Positions 15,212 to 15,261 of a stretch of 15,261 nt of DNA are shown in pieces. The stretch comes from Bacteroidaceae bacterium (GTDB taxonomy: Bacteria > Bacteroidota > Bacteroidia > Bacteroidales > Bacteroidaceae). Every line of letters starts with the position of its first letter. The stretch's first letter is position 1. The stretch covers positions 1-15,261 of the forward strand of contig JAFNWA010000079.1 of NCBI GenBank assembly GCA_017383665.1, written 5' to 3'. A program made the translations under genes and the position numbers. The notes below the pieces were generated by a model. The model searched no databases, was not told the DNA's origin, and was given only the letters and a program-made list of their open reading frames with translations.

Positions 15212-15261
15212 CGCAATGTTTCATAGGCAATAGTTTTTAAGATTCAACTGTAAACATACGA

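Overview
The window comes from the chromosome of a member of the Bacteroidales (Bacteroidota). The signs are: promoters with the phylum-specific -7 box TAnnTTTG instead of -35/-10 boxes; start codons without Shine-Dalgarno sequences; several lipoprotein signal peptides on secreted enzymes; a FAS1 (fasciclin) lipoprotein of the kind found with SusC/SusD loci; and a GH5/GH92 mannoside operon. The genus cannot be assigned from what I can see.

Layout. (1) Positions 1-1145, minus strand: the 5' part of a FAS1 lipoprotein gene that runs out of the left edge, with its promoter at 1226-1260. (2) Positions 7323-1392, minus strand: one transcription unit of SlyD-like FKBP prolyl isomerase, chorismate synthase (aroC), a 902-residue polytopic membrane protein, and a lipoprotein carrying a CXXCH motif followed by a TolB/PD40 beta-propeller. 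The last gene is split by an in-frame TAA two codons after CXXCH. The unit starts at a good promoter (7358-7390) and ends at a hairpin/U-tract terminator (1309-1348). (3) Positions 7512-14379, plus strand: a tight four-gene mannoside operon of GH5 lipoprotein, ROK sugar kinase, secreted GH92, and GH92 lipoprotein. Gaps are 14 nt, 3 nt and an ATGA overlap, and a 30-bp perfect palindrome follows. (4) Positions 14546-14914, minus strand: a small secreted protein of unknown family, AT-rich compared with the operon. (5) Positions 14997-15202: a previously unlisted, strand-specific, rod-shaped RNA fold of about 206 nt, which I propose as a structural RNA gene, perhaps the 6S RNA.

How it fits together. 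The GH5 and the two GH92 enzymes carry beta- and alpha-mannosidase type catalytic sites respectively. With a cytoplasmic sugar kinase they form a compact module for stripping mannose from a mixed alpha/beta mannoside, such as a high-mannose N-glycan or its core. No SusC/SusD pair or regulator is in the window. The minus-strand unit mixes housekeeping genes (slyD-like, aroC) with an envelope pair of unknown role.

The two observations most worth following are the rod-shaped RNA at the right end and the nonsense codon that cuts the CXXCH/beta-propeller lipoprotein exactly between its two domains.
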